From Rhodospirillum centenum SW (lineage in GTDB: Bacteria > Pseudomonadota > Alphaproteobacteria > Azospirillales > Azospirillaceae), in contig NC_011420.2 in NCBI RefSeq assembly GCF_000016185.1, positions 3,511,001-3,575,000 of the forward strand: a DNA stretch of 64,000 nt, in the 5' to 3' direction. Below are positions 1-9,041 of the stretch, piece after piece. The stretch's first letter is position 1. Every line of letters begins with the position of its first letter. The position numbers were made by a program, and so were the translations under genes. The notes under the pieces are model-generated. The model searched no databases. It was not told where the DNA came from and saw nothing but the letters and a program-made list of their open reading frames with translations.

Positions 1-1
1 G

Positions 2-802
2 CGCGACCTGTCCGAGCTTTCCGGCCTGCGCGAGCGGTTGCAGGAGGTCGAAGCGGCGGCCGAGCGCGCCGGTCGCGCCAGAAGCCGCTTCCTGTCCGCC
101 GTGGGGCACGAACTGCGCACCCCGCTCAACGCCATCATCGGCTTTTCCGAGATCCTGCGGGACGAACTGCTGGGAAGCCTTGGCAACAACCGTTACCGGG
201 ACTACGCCCAGGACATCCACGACGGGGGGCTGCACCTGCTGCGGCTGACCAACGACCTTGTCGATCTGGCGCGCATCGAGGCCGGGCAGCTCGATCTGCG
301 CGAATCCTGGACGGACGTCCAGGGGCTGGTCGATCGCTGCCTGCGCCTCGGGGCGACCCGGGCCGCCGGCCTGGGGGTGACCCTGGGGGCCGATATCCGG
401 CCCCCAGGCCTGCGCGTTCTGGCGGACGAAGCCCGCCTGCGCCAGATCCTTGCCAATCTGCTCGATAACGCGATCCGCCACAGCGAGCGCGGCAGCCACG
501 TTCAGGTCCGCGCCTCGGGAGAGGGCGGCATCTTCACCCTGCAGGTGGCCGACCAGGGGGTCGGCATGACCGAGAAGGAGGTCCGCGCCGCGCTGCGCCC
601 GTTCGGGGAGGCCCCTGCCGCCGGGGAGGCGGAGGGGACGGCCCGGCAGACCGCTCCCGGGCTGGGACTGCCCCTGGTCCGGGGCTATGTCGAGGCGCAT
701 GGCGGTCACCTCGCCATCGCCAGCGATCCCGGCGCGGGCACCACCGTCACCGTGACCCTGCCGCGCGGCCGGATCTACCTGCCGGAAGCCGCCCGCGCCT
801 GA
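2..802 (+). CDS. sensor histidine kinase, C-terminal part (5' end outside window)
   Basis: The frame is open to the left edge of the window, so this is the 3' part of a longer kinase; the visible TTG at 38 is not a credible start because coding potential and a coiled-coil-like Glu/Arg/Ala stretch continue upstream of it. An H-box (VGHELRTPLNAIIGFSEIL) carries the phosphorylatable His and is followed by a dimerisation helix. The HATPase_c domain shows an N-box (ILANLLDNAIRH), G1 (DQGVGM) and G2 (GLGLPLVRGYVEAHGG). Histidine kinases of this type autophosphorylate and pass phosphate to a response regulator. The sensor region and any partner regulator lie outside the window, so the stimulus cannot be named. 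A class I hybrid kinase core without a fused receiver at the C-terminus. Confidence 0.9.
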   Translation, partial: RDLSELSGLRERLQEVEAAAERAGRARSRFLSAVGHELRTPLNAIIGFSEILRDELLGSLGNNRYRDYAQDIHDGGLHLLRLTNDLVDLARIEAGQLDLRESWTDVQGLVDRCLRLGATRAAGLGVTLGADIRPPGLRVLADEARLRQILANLLDNAIRHSERGSHVQVRASGEGGIFTLQVADQGVGMTEKEVRAALRPFGEAPAAGEAEGTARQTAPGLGLPLVRGYVEAHGGHLAIASDPGAGTTVTVTLPRGRIYLPEAARA

Positions 803-832
803 CGGGGGCGGCCTCCTGCCCCCCAGGGCCGT

Positions 833-1654
833 TCAGCCGGCCAGCAGCGCCAGCGCCTCGCGGTGGGTGCGGGCATCGCCCGCGGCGATCACCTGGCCGG
901 AGGACCCCAGCCGCAGCGGCCGGCCCTGCCAGTCGGTCATGATGCCGCCGGCCCCCTCCACCACCGGGACCAGGGCGGCCCAGTCCCAGGTGTTCAGGCC
1001 CGCCTCCACCACCAGATCGACGAAGCCGCCGGCCAGCAGCCCGTAGCCGTAGCAGTCGCTGCCGTAGACCGTGTAGCGCGCCGCCTTCGAGAGCCGCGCG
1101 AAGGCGTCGCGCTCCCCGGGGCCGAACATGTCGGGCGTCGTCGCCGTCAGCACCGCCTGCGCCACCGCGGGGCAGGGGCGCACCCTCGCCGCGTCGCCCT
1201 CGAACAGGGTGGGGTGGCCGACGGCACCGACCCAGCGTTCCTCCAGCACCGGCTGGTCCAGGATGCCCAGGATCGGCACGCCGCCGCGGAACAGGCCGAT
1301 CAGCGTGCCGAACAGCGGCCGCCCGGTCATGAAGGACTTGGTTCCGTCGATCGGGTCGATGCTCCAGACATAGTCATGGTCCAGTCCGGACGATCCCTGC
1401 TCTTCGCCCAGGATGCCGTCGTCCGGTCTCTCTTCGGCCAGGATGGCGCGGATCTCCTCCTCCGCCTTGCGGTCGGCGATGGTGACGGGCGTCTCGTCCG
1501 GCTTGATGTCCACGGGCACGCGGGTGCGCCAGTAATGCCGGATGACGGCGCCGCTGGCTTCTGCCAGCCGCTGGCCCAGGGCGATCAGCTCCCGCGGGCA
1601 GGGGGCGACAGGGGGCGCCGCGGCCGGATCTGTCTGGGGGGGTGCGCCGGTCAT
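833..1654 (-). CDS. hisN: inositol monophosphatase family protein, HisN-type histidinol-phosphatase
   Basis: 273 aa, usual length for the family. The Li-sensitive, Mg-dependent phosphatase signature is complete: the metal-binding GEE (ILGEEQG), DPIDGTKSF, and the C-terminal WDWAALVPVVEGAGG motif. The closest family by these features is the alphaproteobacterial histidinol-phosphatase HisN, which dephosphorylates L-histidinol phosphate in histidine synthesis; an inositol-1-phosphatase activity cannot be excluded from sequence. The ATG at 1654 has an upstream GGAG-type ribosome binding site (gcggagaccatc). No his genes are adjacent; it converges on the histidine kinase gene, 30 bp away. Cytoplasmic. 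Confidence 0.8.
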   Translation of the reverse strand: MTGAPPQTDPAAAPPVAPCPRELIALGQRLAEASGAVIRHYWRTRVPVDIKPDETPVTIADRKAEEEIRAILAEERPDDGILGEEQGSSGLDHDYVWSIDPIDGTKSFMTGRPLFGTLIGLFRGGVPILGILDQPVLEERWVGAVGHPTLFEGDAARVRPCPAVAQAVLTATTPDMFGPGERDAFARLSKAARYTVYGSDCYGYGLLAGGFVDLVVEAGLNTWDWAALVPVVEGAGGIMTDWQGRPLRLGSSGQVIAAGDARTHREALALLAG

Positions 1655-1680
1655 GATGGTCTCCGCGCCGGGGTGAACGG

Positions 1681-1705
1681 AAAGGGGCGGCCGTCTGGCC
1701 GCCCC
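1681..1705 (-). terminator. Rho-independent-like terminator between cycM and hisN
   Basis: A perfect 9-bp stem (ggggcggcc / ggccgcccc at 1684-1692 and 1697-1705) with a GTCT loop is followed on the minus strand by TTTCC (1681-1683). It lies 150 bp downstream of the cycM stop and only about 30 bp upstream of the hisN start, so it would stop cycM readthrough or act in the hisN leader. The T tract is short. Confidence 0.5.
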
Positions 1706-1713
1706 CGATGTTA

Positions 1714-1727
1714 ACCGGAATTCCGGT
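1714..1727. promoter_or_regulatory. 14-bp perfect palindrome upstream of hisN
   Basis: The sequence ACCGGAATTCCGGT is its own reverse complement. It lies about 60 bp upstream of the hisN start codon, where an operator would sit. No regulator is identified; chance occurrence in GC-rich DNA is possible but the central AATT makes it stand out. Confidence 0.3.
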
Positions 1728-1780
1728 CCCGCGATTGCGACGGATCAAATCGACGGATCGCGCCGGAGGGCCGGTGCGAC

Positions 1781-1846
1781 GGGTCGGGCTGCTGCCCGCG
1801 GGGGGTCGGGCTGCTGCCCGCGGGGGGTCGGGCCGCCGCCCGCGGG
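1781..1846. repeat. three tandem 22-bp repeats downstream of cycM
   Basis: Three copies with a period of exactly 22 bp start at 1781, 1803 and 1825. Copies one and two are identical; copy three differs at two positions in the centre. Every unit contains an internal hairpin (CGGGC/GCCCG), so the transcript of the region immediately after the cycM stop codon would fold into up to three consecutive stem-loops. Confidence 0.8.
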
Positions 1847-1853
1847 GCCGGGG

Positions 1854-2456
1854 TCAGGGCAGGGGCGCCGGCTCGTCCGACAGCGTGCGCAGCCAGGCGA
1901 TCAGGTCGGCGCGGTCCTTCTGGTTCTTGATGCCGGCGAAGATCATCTTGGTTCCCGGCACGGTTCCCCGCGGGTCGGCCAGGAAGCGGTTCAGCGCCTC
2001 ATAGTCCCACGGCTTCCCCTGCAATGCCTTCATGGCGTCGGAATAGGCGAAGCCCTCCATGTGCGCGTGCGAGGCATTGACGATGTTCCAGAGGTTCGGC
2101 CCGACCCGGGTGGGGCCGCCCTTCTCGAAGGTGTGGCAGGCCAGGCAGGGCCGGCTCGCCTTCTGGCCCGCCTGGGGATCGGCGGCGGCCAGCAGCGGCG
2201 CGATCGGTTCGGGCCCGCCCGCCTCCTGTCCGCCCGCCGCGGCGGGGGCGGCATCGGCTGCCCCGGTGCCGGACGCGGTCGCGCCCGGGGTGCTTTCCGC
2301 CGGGGCTGCCGCCGTCTCGGGCAGCGTCACCTTGTAGGCGTTCTCCGCAAGCTGCTTGGGCTTCACGATCTGGTCGGCGATGAAGCCGCACATCATGGCG
2401 AGCAGGATCGCTCCCAGCACCGCCATCATGATCCTGTTGAGGTCGCTTCCTGCCAT
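1854..2456 (-). CDS. cycM: membrane-anchored c-type cytochrome (cytochrome c552, CycM family)
   Basis: 200 aa. The ATG at 2456 was chosen because it has a GGGAG ribosome binding site and opens directly into an N-terminal membrane anchor (residues about 8-28); the much longer open frame upstream lacks coding character. An Ala/Pro-rich linker (about 45-85) leads to the cytochrome domain with one heme site CLACH (C104, C107, H108) and a likely distal Met in GTKMIFAGI (about residue 170). CycM-type cytochromes shuttle electrons between the bc1 complex and aa3-type oxidase on the periplasmic side of the inner membrane, which fits the petABC operon 20 kb away. Divergent from kdsB-pheA, an arrangement common in alphaproteobacteria. 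Confidence 0.9.
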   Translation of the reverse strand: MAGSDLNRIMMAVLGAILLAMMCGFIADQIVKPKQLAENAYKVTLPETAAAPAESTPGATASGTGAADAAPAAAGGQEAGGPEPIAPLLAAADPQAGQKASRPCLACHTFEKGGPTRVGPNLWNIVNASHAHMEGFAYSDAMKALQGKPWDYEALNRFLADPRGTVPGTKMIFAGIKNQKDRADLIAWLRTLSDEPAPLP

Positions 2457-2688
2457 CACTCCCGTTTCCCTGTCTGCCGGTGTGGTCCGGTCCATTTTGC
2501 GCTGGCGACAATACCGTTCCCATCCCGAACCGTCCACGCCCCCGGACATTCCGCCGCCATCCCTTTCCGGGCAAGCCATCCGGCATGTCCGGTGTGGCAC
2601 CACCGTGTCGGCCCCGCGGCGGACATGCGGCCGCAGGCCGTGATTGGGGCTTGACCGGCGGGGCGGAATGCCGCAGGCAGCGGGGATC

Positions 2689-3462
2689 ATGACCGCCGCT
2701 CCGCGCAACCCCCTGATCGTCATCCCGGCCCGTCTCGCCGCCTCGCGGCTGCCCGACAAGCCGCTGGCGGACATCCATGGCCGCCCGATGATCGCGCATG
2801 TGCTCGACCGCGCGCGGGAGGCCGACATCGGCCCCGTCGTCGTTGCCTGCGCCGATGCCGCCATTGCCGACGCCGTGGCCGCCGCCGGCGGCCGGGCCGT
2901 GCTGACCGACCCGGCCCATCCGTCGGGCTCCGACCGGGTGTGGGAGGCGGTCTGCCGCGTCGATCCCGACGGGCGGCACGATGCCGTCGTCAACGTGCAG
3001 GGCGACCTGCCGACCATCGACCCGGCGGCGGTCCGCGCCGTGTTCGGGCCGCTGGCCCGGCCGGGCACCGACATCGCCACCCTGGCGGCGGAGATCGTGC
3101 GGGTGGAGGAGCGGACCGACCCCAACGTCGTGAAGGCGGTGGTGGAACTGGCGCCCGGCGCCCGCGACGGCCGCGCGCTCTACTTCACCCGCGCCACCGC
3201 GCCGTGGGGCGAGGGGCCGCTGTTCCACCATATCGGCCTCTACGCCTACCGGCGCGAGGCGCTGGCCCGCTTCGTCGCGCTGCCCCCGGCCGCGCTGGAG
3301 CGGCGGGAGAAGCTGGAGCAGCTCAGGGCGCTGGCGGCCGGCATGACGATCGCGGTCGCCATCGTGGACACCGTGCCGCTGGGCGTGGACACGGCCGCCG
3401 ACCTGGAGCGCGCCCGTGCCCTGCTCGACCCCCGGACCGGCGCACGGCCGGCCCTGCCCTGA
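2689..3462 (+). CDS. kdsB: 3-deoxy-manno-octulosonate cytidylyltransferase
   Basis: 257 aa. KdsB activates KDO with CTP to CMP-KDO for lipopolysaccharide inner-core synthesis in the cytoplasm. The N-terminal nucleotide-binding signature [15 protein letters not shown], the conserved PHPSGSDR-like segment ([11 protein letters not shown]) and NVQGDLP metal/nucleotide motif are all present, as is the [10 protein letters not shown] region. The start at 2689 matches the family N-terminus; an in-frame ATG at 2668 would add seven residues and cannot be excluded. The stop is 10 bp before the GTG of pheA, so the two are co-transcribed. Confidence 0.93.
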   Translation: MTAAPRNPLIVIPARLAASRLPDKPLADIHGRPMIAHVLDRAREADIGPVVVACADAAIADAVAAAGGRAVLTDPAHPSGSDRVWEAVCRVDPDGRHDAVVNVQGDLPTIDPAAVRAVFGPLARPGTDIATLAAEIVRVEERTDPNVVKAVVELAPGARDGRALYFTRATAPWGEGPLFHHIGLYAYRREALARFVALPPAALERREKLEQLRALAAGMTIAVAIVDTVPLGVDTAADLERARALLDPRTGARPALP

Positions 3463-3472
3463 GGACCCGACC

Positions 3473-4345
3473 GTGAGCCAGCCCGCCGACATCATCGCCT
3501 ACCAGGGCGCCCCCGGGGCCAATTCGGACCTCGCCTGCCGCAGCGTCTTCCCGGAGATGGAGCCGCTGCCCTGCGCCGCCTTCGAGGACGCCTTCGCCGC
3601 CGTGCGCGAGGGCCGGGCCCGGCTGGCCATGATCCCGGTGGAGAACTCCGTCGCCGGCCGTGTCGCCGACATCCACCACCTGCTGCCCAAGGGCGGGCTG
3701 CACATCATCGGCGAGCATTACCAGCGCGTCGTCCACTGCCTGCTGGCGCCGAAGGGCGCCACGCTGGCGGGGCTGCGGCAGGTCCACAGCCATGTCCAGG
3801 CGCTGGGCCAGTGCCGCGGCTGGCTGCGCGAGCGGGGGCTGGCCCCTGTCACGCACGCCGACACGGCCGGGGCGGCGGCCGACGTGGCGCGCTGGAACGA
3901 CCCGGCCCAGGGCGCCATCGCCAGCCGGCTGGCTGCGGAGATCTACGGGCTGGACGTGCTGGCCGAGGGGATCGAGGACGCCCGGCACAACACCACCCGC
4001 TTCGTCGTGATGGCACGCGAGCCGGTGGTGCCGCCGCGCGGGTCCGGCCCGTGCGTCACCAGCTTCGTCTTCCGCGTGCGCAGCGTGCCGGCCGCGCTCT
4101 ACAAGGCGCTGGGCGGCTTCGCCACCAACGGCGTCAACCTGACCAAGCTGGAAAGCTATCTGGTGGACGGCCGCTTCACCGCGGCGCAGTTCTATGTCGA
4201 GGTGGAAGCCCACCCGGAGGACCGGCCCCTGCGGCTGGCGCTGGAGGAGCTGGCCTTCTTCGCCCGCGAGGTGACGATCCTGGGCGTCTATCCGGCGCAC
4301 CCGTTCCGCATCAAGCAGGGCGAGGACGCCGCCGGGGAGGACTGA
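3473..4345 (+). CDS. pheA: prephenate dehydratase (monofunctional, with ACT domain)
   Basis: 290 aa. Converts prephenate to phenylpyruvate in phenylalanine synthesis. The catalytic domain begins IAYQGAPGANSDLA and holds the Thr-Arg-Phe catalytic motif (NTTRFVVM); the C-terminal ACT domain carries the Phe-binding motif as LTKLESYLVDGRF, where the usual ESRP is ESYL. No chorismate mutase domain is fused. The GTG at 3473 was chosen over the upstream frame because the protein then starts at the family N-terminus and lies 10 bp after kdsB. Feedback inhibition by Phe through ACT is expected from the family. Confidence 0.93.
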   Translation: MSQPADIIAYQGAPGANSDLACRSVFPEMEPLPCAAFEDAFAAVREGRARLAMIPVENSVAGRVADIHHLLPKGGLHIIGEHYQRVVHCLLAPKGATLAGLRQVHSHVQALGQCRGWLRERGLAPVTHADTAGAAADVARWNDPAQGAIASRLAAEIYGLDVLAEGIEDARHNTTRFVVMAREPVVPPRGSGPCVTSFVFRVRSVPAALYKALGGFATNGVNLTKLESYLVDGRFTAAQFYVEVEAHPEDRPLRLALEELAFFAREVTILGVYPAHPFRIKQGEDAAGED

Positions 4346-4378
4346 TCCCGCCCGGCGGCGTCCGCGCAGCCCGGCCCG

Positions 4379-6388
4379 TCAGGGCCAGACCCCGATATCC
4401 TGCACCAGGAAGCCCAGTACCCGCTTGTCCGGGGCTGCGCGTGCCGGATCGATGCGGCTGTTCAGGCTCAGCCGGACCGTGACAGGCCCGGGCTCCGGCG
4501 TGGCCGGGCAGGTGATCGGTGCCTCGATCCGGTAGGCCCCCGGCTTCCGGACCGGCAGTTCCGCCTCGGCGCAGCCCGGGATGGAGAGGCGCAGCATCAC
4601 CGGACCGCCATCCGGGGCGCTGCCGCCGTCCAGCCCGATGACGCCCTCCACCAGCGTGACGCCGGCCGCGACCCTCGTCTCCGACCGCCGTTCCAGGGTG
4701 ACCGTCACCTCCGGCGTGGCCCAGCGATAGCCGGCCTCGCGCGGATGGACGCCGGCGACATGGGGATAGTCCTCCGTGCCCAGGTCCACGACCCGCTGCA
4801 GCCGGTCCGAGGGCAGGGCCTCTGGTTGCACGGGCAGGATTCGGAACACGGCCCCGCCATCGCTGCGGAACACCGGCTCCAGTGCGTAGAGACGGCGCAG
4901 TTCCTCCAGCCCGCCGGGGGCCAGCGCCAGGGCATAGCGGTCCCATACCAGATAGCTTCCTGGTCCGGCGCGGACCGCCTCTGGCGACCAGGTCTCGATA
5001 TCGTCGATGCGGCGTCCGGACAGCAGCGCCACGACCGGCGCCTGCCACCAGCCCTTGCCGAACAGGCGGGCGTCCGCCGGCAGGGCCGCGACCGCTTCCG
5101 CCACGTCCACCTCGGCGGCGACGGCAGGCGGCGGCTCGGCAGAGCGGAAGACGAGCTGGCCGTTGAAGCCCAGCGCCGCCAGCGGCAGTGCCAGCAGCGG
5201 CACCAGCAGCAAGGGCAGCATCCGCGGCACCCGCCGGGGCAGCGCGGCTCCGCTCCAGGCGGCACGGGCGCAGGCCGTGGCGACCAGCAGGATGGTCACC
5301 TCCTGCAGCACCAGCCCGTTCATGATCCGGCGCAGCCAGGCCTGTTCCGTCGGTGTCACGAACAGCCACCACAGGGCATAGGCGGCCGCCACGCCGGCGA
5401 CGCTGCCCAGCACCAGCAGCCGGCCGTACCGGCCGGCGCGCAGATCGGCCCCCAGCATCGCCAGCACCACCGGCGCCGGCAGGAGCCAGAAGAGCAGGAG
5501 CAGCGGCGAGGGCGTGCCGGTCTGTTCCGCCAGCAGTCCCAGATGGGTCCAGCCCTTGGCCAGCACGCCCGGCGTGTCCTGTAGCTCCGATTCCACGCCG
5601 GACTGCGACAGGATCTCCCCGATCTGCGGCATCCACCAGCCGACATAGGCGTCGAGGCCGCCCAGCGACAGCAGGCGGTACGCCTCCCAGAGCAGCACCG
5701 GCCCGGCCAGCCCCAGGGCCAGCGCCGCCAGCAGCCGCCAGCGGCCGGGGCGGCCCAGCGCCAGCAGCGCGAACAGCCCGGAGACCGGCAGCACCCAGAT
5801 CAGCGCCACCGTCTTGGTCAGGAAGGACAGTGAGAGCGCCACGCCGCCCAGCAGCGCCAGTGCCGCGGCGCGCAGTCTGGCGCCGCGTTCCAGCGCGCGG
5901 GCCAGCGGCACCAGGGCGGCGAACAGGAAGGCCAGCGCCGGCACCTCGCCATAGCCGTTCATGGCGTACTCGGCCATGCCCGGCGCCTGCACGGCCAGCA
6001 CGACCGCCAGCAGGGCCACGGCCGGCCGTTCGCGCCGGCGCAGGGCGACATAGAGCGCCAGCGCGAACAGCACGACATAGCCCAGGTTCACCACCTGGCT
6101 GCTCAACAGCCCCACCCCCAGCACGCCGAAGGCCAGCGCGGCGGGGAAGACGTAGGGCGCATTGGTCTGCGTCTCGATCGGGAACAGGCGGAAGCCGTTG
6201 TAGTAGCTCCCGTAGCCCGTCCCCTCCAGCAGCGAGCGGGCGACGTTCAGGTTCAGGCCGCCATCGAAGGAGGGCGGCGACCACAGCGCGGTCTGGACAT
6301 AGAAGACAATGATCGACACCAGGCAAAGGCCCAGTACGAAGACTGTCACCTTACCGGCGTTGGCGTCATGGTTTTCATTACTCGGCAT
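4379..6388 (-). CDS. polytopic membrane protein resembling GT-C glycosyltransferases (ArnT/PMT-like)
   Basis: 669 aa. The start at 6388 opens just before the first membrane helix; the region upstream of it is AT-richer and not protein-like. About ten to twelve hydrophobic segments occupy the first two thirds, starting with a helix at about 15-37. An early loop has acidic residues (SFDGGLNLNVARSLLEGTGYG) in the place where GT-C enzymes keep their catalytic Asp. The last third is soluble and probably periplasmic, with beta-rich character. GT-C enzymes use polyprenyl-phosphate sugars to glycosylate lipids or proteins; no specific substrate can be inferred. It converges on pheA with a 33-bp gap and stands alone. 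Confidence 0.6.
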   Translation of the reverse strand: MPSNENHDANAGKVTVFVLGLCLVSIIVFYVQTALWSPPSFDGGLNLNVARSLLEGTGYGSYYNGFRLFPIETQTNAPYVFPAALAFGVLGVGLLSSQVVNLGYVVLFALALYVALRRRERPAVALLAVVLAVQAPGMAEYAMNGYGEVPALAFLFAALVPLARALERGARLRAAALALLGGVALSLSFLTKTVALIWVLPVSGLFALLALGRPGRWRLLAALALGLAGPVLLWEAYRLLSLGGLDAYVGWWMPQIGEILSQSGVESELQDTPGVLAKGWTHLGLLAEQTGTPSPLLLLFWLLPAPVVLAMLGADLRAGRYGRLLVLGSVAGVAAAYALWWLFVTPTEQAWLRRIMNGLVLQEVTILLVATACARAAWSGAALPRRVPRMLPLLLVPLLALPLAALGFNGQLVFRSAEPPPAVAAEVDVAEAVAALPADARLFGKGWWQAPVVALLSGRRIDDIETWSPEAVRAGPGSYLVWDRYALALAPGGLEELRRLYALEPVFRSDGGAVFRILPVQPEALPSDRLQRVVDLGTEDYPHVAGVHPREAGYRWATPEVTVTLERRSETRVAAGVTLVEGVIGLDGGSAPDGGPVMLRLSIPGCAEAELPVRKPGAYRIEAPITCPATPEPGPVTVRLSLNSRIDPARAAPDKRVLGFLVQDIGVWP

Positions 6389-6613
6389 AGAATACACCAA
6401 GCTGTGGCAGGGGAGGTGATCCCGAAGGGACGGATTGGCGGCTTGAACAAAACTGGAGTGGCATGATGCAGTAGGCCCAAACCTCCGTTCGGCCGGATTG
6501 CATCGGCCGCCTGTCATCAGACCGCACGACCCGGCTGGACAGGCCTGCCGGACCCGGGTTTCTGATGCCGCGAGCCTCTGCCCCCGTTCATTTGCTGAGG
6601 TGGTGGCCCGCCG

Positions 6614-7093
6614 TCAGCCGCCGGCCGCCAGATCGCGGAACTCTGCCACCACCTTGGTGTAGATCTCCCGCTTGAAAGGCACGATCAGGCGGATCAGGTC
6701 GTCCATGGGCACCCAGCGCCAGGCGTCGAATTCCGGGTGCGCGGTGGCAAGGTCGATCTCCGCATCGGTGCCGGTGAAGCGGTACAGCACCCATTTCTGT
6801 TCCTGCCCGCGGAAGCGGCCGCCCCAGACCTTGCCCTGGAGATGCGGGGGCAGGTCGTAGCGGTACCAGTCGCGGCTTTCCGCCAGGAACTCGGCCTTGG
6901 CCGTGCCGATCTCCTCCCCCAGCTCGCGCAGCGCCGCCTCGCGCGGGGTCTCGCCGGGGTCGATGCCGCCCTGGGGCATCTGCCAGGCGTCGCGGGTGTC
7001 CAGCCGCCGGCCGACGAAGACCTGGCCCTCCCGGTTCAGCAGCATGACACCGACGCAGGGCCGGTAGGGAAGGGTCTCAGGGTCGATCTTCAT
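6614..7093 (-). CDS. rppH: RNA pyrophosphohydrolase (NUDIX)
   Basis: 159 aa. The start [21 protein letters not shown] and the full NUDIX box ([23 protein letters not shown]) identify RppH, which removes pyrophosphate from the 5' end of triphosphorylated mRNA and so triggers decay. The downstream [13 protein letters not shown] and EFDAWRWV segments are family hallmarks. ATG at 7093 gives the usual length; ATG at 7105 would add four residues, and neither has a strong ribosome binding site. The long open frame further upstream is not supported. Monocistronic. Confidence 0.9.
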   Translation of the reverse strand: MKIDPETLPYRPCVGVMLLNREGQVFVGRRLDTRDAWQMPQGGIDPGETPREAALRELGEEIGTAKAEFLAESRDWYRYDLPPHLQGKVWGGRFRGQEQKWVLYRFTGTDAEIDLATAHPEFDAWRWVPMDDLIRLIVPFKREIYTKVVAEFRDLAAGG

Positions 7094-7601
7094 GGCACGC
7101 GGCATCCGGTAACGGGAAGGGCGCACCCTACACCGATCGTCCGCAGGATGCAGCCGGCACGGTGGCGGCATGGTGGGCGGTTCCGCTGTCCCGCCATCGG
7201 TATCTGTCCGGGGTTGCAGCCGGCGACCTGTCCGGGTCGCGGGGGGCATCCGGGGCTGATCGCCTGGTCCCGATCCGACCGTGATCAACGCCGGCCCGCG
7301 CAGTACCGCATGCAGCGCGATGTTCCCGGATTTCACGCGCCTGCGTCTCCAGCCGGCAGACATCCCGCGACCGTCGGCGAGGTTTTCGCAGGACCGGAGG
7401 AACAGGTTACACTTTCCGACAATTTCGTATAGTTTGATGCATCGCGGAGCTAGTCCTGCCGACGGAACGGTGCATCGTGGGGACGACGCATGTAGAATGG
7501 ACGTCGGCACCGGCCGGCGGAACGGGCGGTCGGGGCGCGGTTAAGGATCAGGGGCGGACCGGGGACGGACCGGGACGGATCACGGCGGGCCAGGAACGGA
7601 G
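7094..7601. other. 508-bp divergent intergenic region between rppH and the degenerate-EAL gene
   Basis: No convincing gene on either strand. A locally AT-richer patch (7405-7440) contains TTACAC and TATAGT separated by 15 bp, a poor housekeeping-type promoter in the plus direction. The right end contains a near-consensus EcfG-type promoter (7519-7542). Confidence 0.5.
7519..7542 (+). promoter_or_regulatory. EcfG-type (general stress) promoter candidate
   Basis: GGAAC at 7519-7523, a 16-bp spacer, then GTT at 7540-7542. This matches the alphaproteobacterial sigma-EcfG consensus GGAAC-N16/17-(c)GTT exactly in elements and spacing. It is 59 bp upstream of the ATG at 7602, a normal distance for a promoter with a leader of about 50 nt. 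Confidence 0.6.
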
Positions 7602-8882
7602 ATGAATCGTCCGAATGCACCCAAGCGCGACTGGGTCCGGGTCAAGCCGGGCGAACGGGCAGCGCCGCTTGCAGAGAAGCCGGAGCACGACGACCAGAAG
7701 CTTCTGACGCTCCTGCAGTCCGCCAAGCGTGAGGTGCAGGGCCTGCGCCTGATCCATCTGCACATGTCGCTGCTGAAGGACAAGACGCACCTGGACATCA
7801 TGTCCATCCGCCGCGCCATGCAGGAGACGGCGGACCAGTCCGCCTATCTCCAGGTCTTCAACCTCTCCAACGACGACGTGATCGTCCTCTACAAGGGCAT
7901 CAAGTTCTCCCTCATCTCCGACGTCTGCCAGAAGATCGAGAAGCTGATGCTGGCGCGGACCATCATGGTCCGGCGCAACCCCTACGGGGAGGACAGCCTC
8001 TACTCGATCATGGAGCTGTCGCTGAACTTCGTGAACGTCCTGCGCTTCGTGGAGGGACTGCAGAAGGACGTGAGCGGCGAACAGGCGGTGCAGCAGACCA
8101 AGCCGCCGATCACGCTGGAGGAACTGGGCAAGATCGAACGCGCCGTGCAGATGTTTGATCTGTCGCCCTTCATGCTGAACCAGCCGGTCATCAACATCCA
8201 CAACGCCGAACAGAACGAATTCGAGTATTTCGAGCTGTACATCGCCGTGAAGGCGCTGGAGGAGCGGCTGTCGCCGCAGTTCGACATCACGGCCAACAAG
8301 TGGCTGTTCAGCTATTTCACCGCCAACCTGGATCAGTCGGTGCTGAAGGCGCTGAACTACGGGGTGGACTTCCTGCGCGGCCGCCGGCTGGGGCTGAACC
8401 TGAACCTCTCCACCATCCTGTCGGCCTCCTTCATCAAGTTCGACGAGCGGCTGACCACCGATCTCCGCGGCAACGTGGTGCTGGAGATCAACAAGGCCGA
8501 TCTGGTCGAGAACATTTCTCTGTACAAGGAAGTGGTGGATTTCGCCGCCACCCGCGGCTACCGGATCTGCATCGACGGGCTGAACGAGTTCTGGGTCACG
8601 CACATGGACCTGGAATACATGGCCTGCGACTACGCCAAGATCATCTGGTCCGACGACATGGACCTGATGTCGGAGGACGAGTACGCGACCTTTTCCGAGA
8701 AGATCCGGGCCCAGCACAACTGCCGTTTCGTCCTGGCCCGCTGCGGTACGGTCAGCGGCCTGATGTTCGCGGAACGGGCCGGGATCGGCCTCGTGCAGGG
8801 CCGCGTCGTGGACAACATCCTGCGCAAGGGCGTGCTGATCCATGACGCCATCAAGACCGCCAAGGTCATGAGTGATGACTGA
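7602..8882 (+). CDS. protein with degenerate EAL domain
   Basis: 426 aa, soluble. The N-terminal half (to about 200) is not recognised. The C-terminal half has the fold pattern of an EAL phosphodiesterase: a segment parallel to NVSV (LGLNLNLSTI), then VLEINKADL where active enzymes have LELTE, then IDGLNEFWVTHMDLEYMACDYAKI where they have [22 protein letters not shown], and finally GIGLVQGRVV where they have GYYFQGYLF. The EAL motif itself and most metal-binding acidic residues are missing, so hydrolysis of cyclic di-GMP is unlikely and a ligand-binding or regulatory role is inferred. ATG at 7602 with a GAACGGAG ribosome binding site. It is preceded by an EcfG-type promoter. Confidence 0.75.
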   Translation: MNRPNAPKRDWVRVKPGERAAPLAEKPEHDDQKLLTLLQSAKREVQGLRLIHLHMSLLKDKTHLDIMSIRRAMQETADQSAYLQVFNLSNDDVIVLYKGIKFSLISDVCQKIEKLMLARTIMVRRNPYGEDSLYSIMELSLNFVNVLRFVEGLQKDVSGEQAVQQTKPPITLEELGKIERAVQMFDLSPFMLNQPVINIHNAEQNEFEYFELYIAVKALEERLSPQFDITANKWLFSYFTANLDQSVLKALNYGVDFLRGRRLGLNLNLSTILSASFIKFDERLTTDLRGNVVLEINKADLVENISLYKEVVDFAATRGYRICIDGLNEFWVTHMDLEYMACDYAKIIWSDDMDLMSEDEYATFSEKIRAQHNCRFVLARCGTVSGLMFAERAGIGLVQGRVVDNILRKGVLIHDAIKTAKVMSDD

Positions 8883-9041
8883 AGCGATGGCCGGTACCGC
8901 GGCCCGCCGCCTCCCTCAAACCTCCGCGAAGCCGGCCTCCTATGCGGAGGGGGTGCTTAACGGCGGGGCCATCCTGTCGTAACAGGAGGGGAGTCGCCGC
9001 CCGCGCGACCATCCGCCAGCCACAGGCATCCATCGACGGCC

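Noticed and set aside
2457-3125. Upstream extension of cycM to a 423-codon product
   Set aside because: The extension overlaps kdsB on the other strand, and the ATG at 2456 has a good ribosome binding site and starts the membrane anchor.
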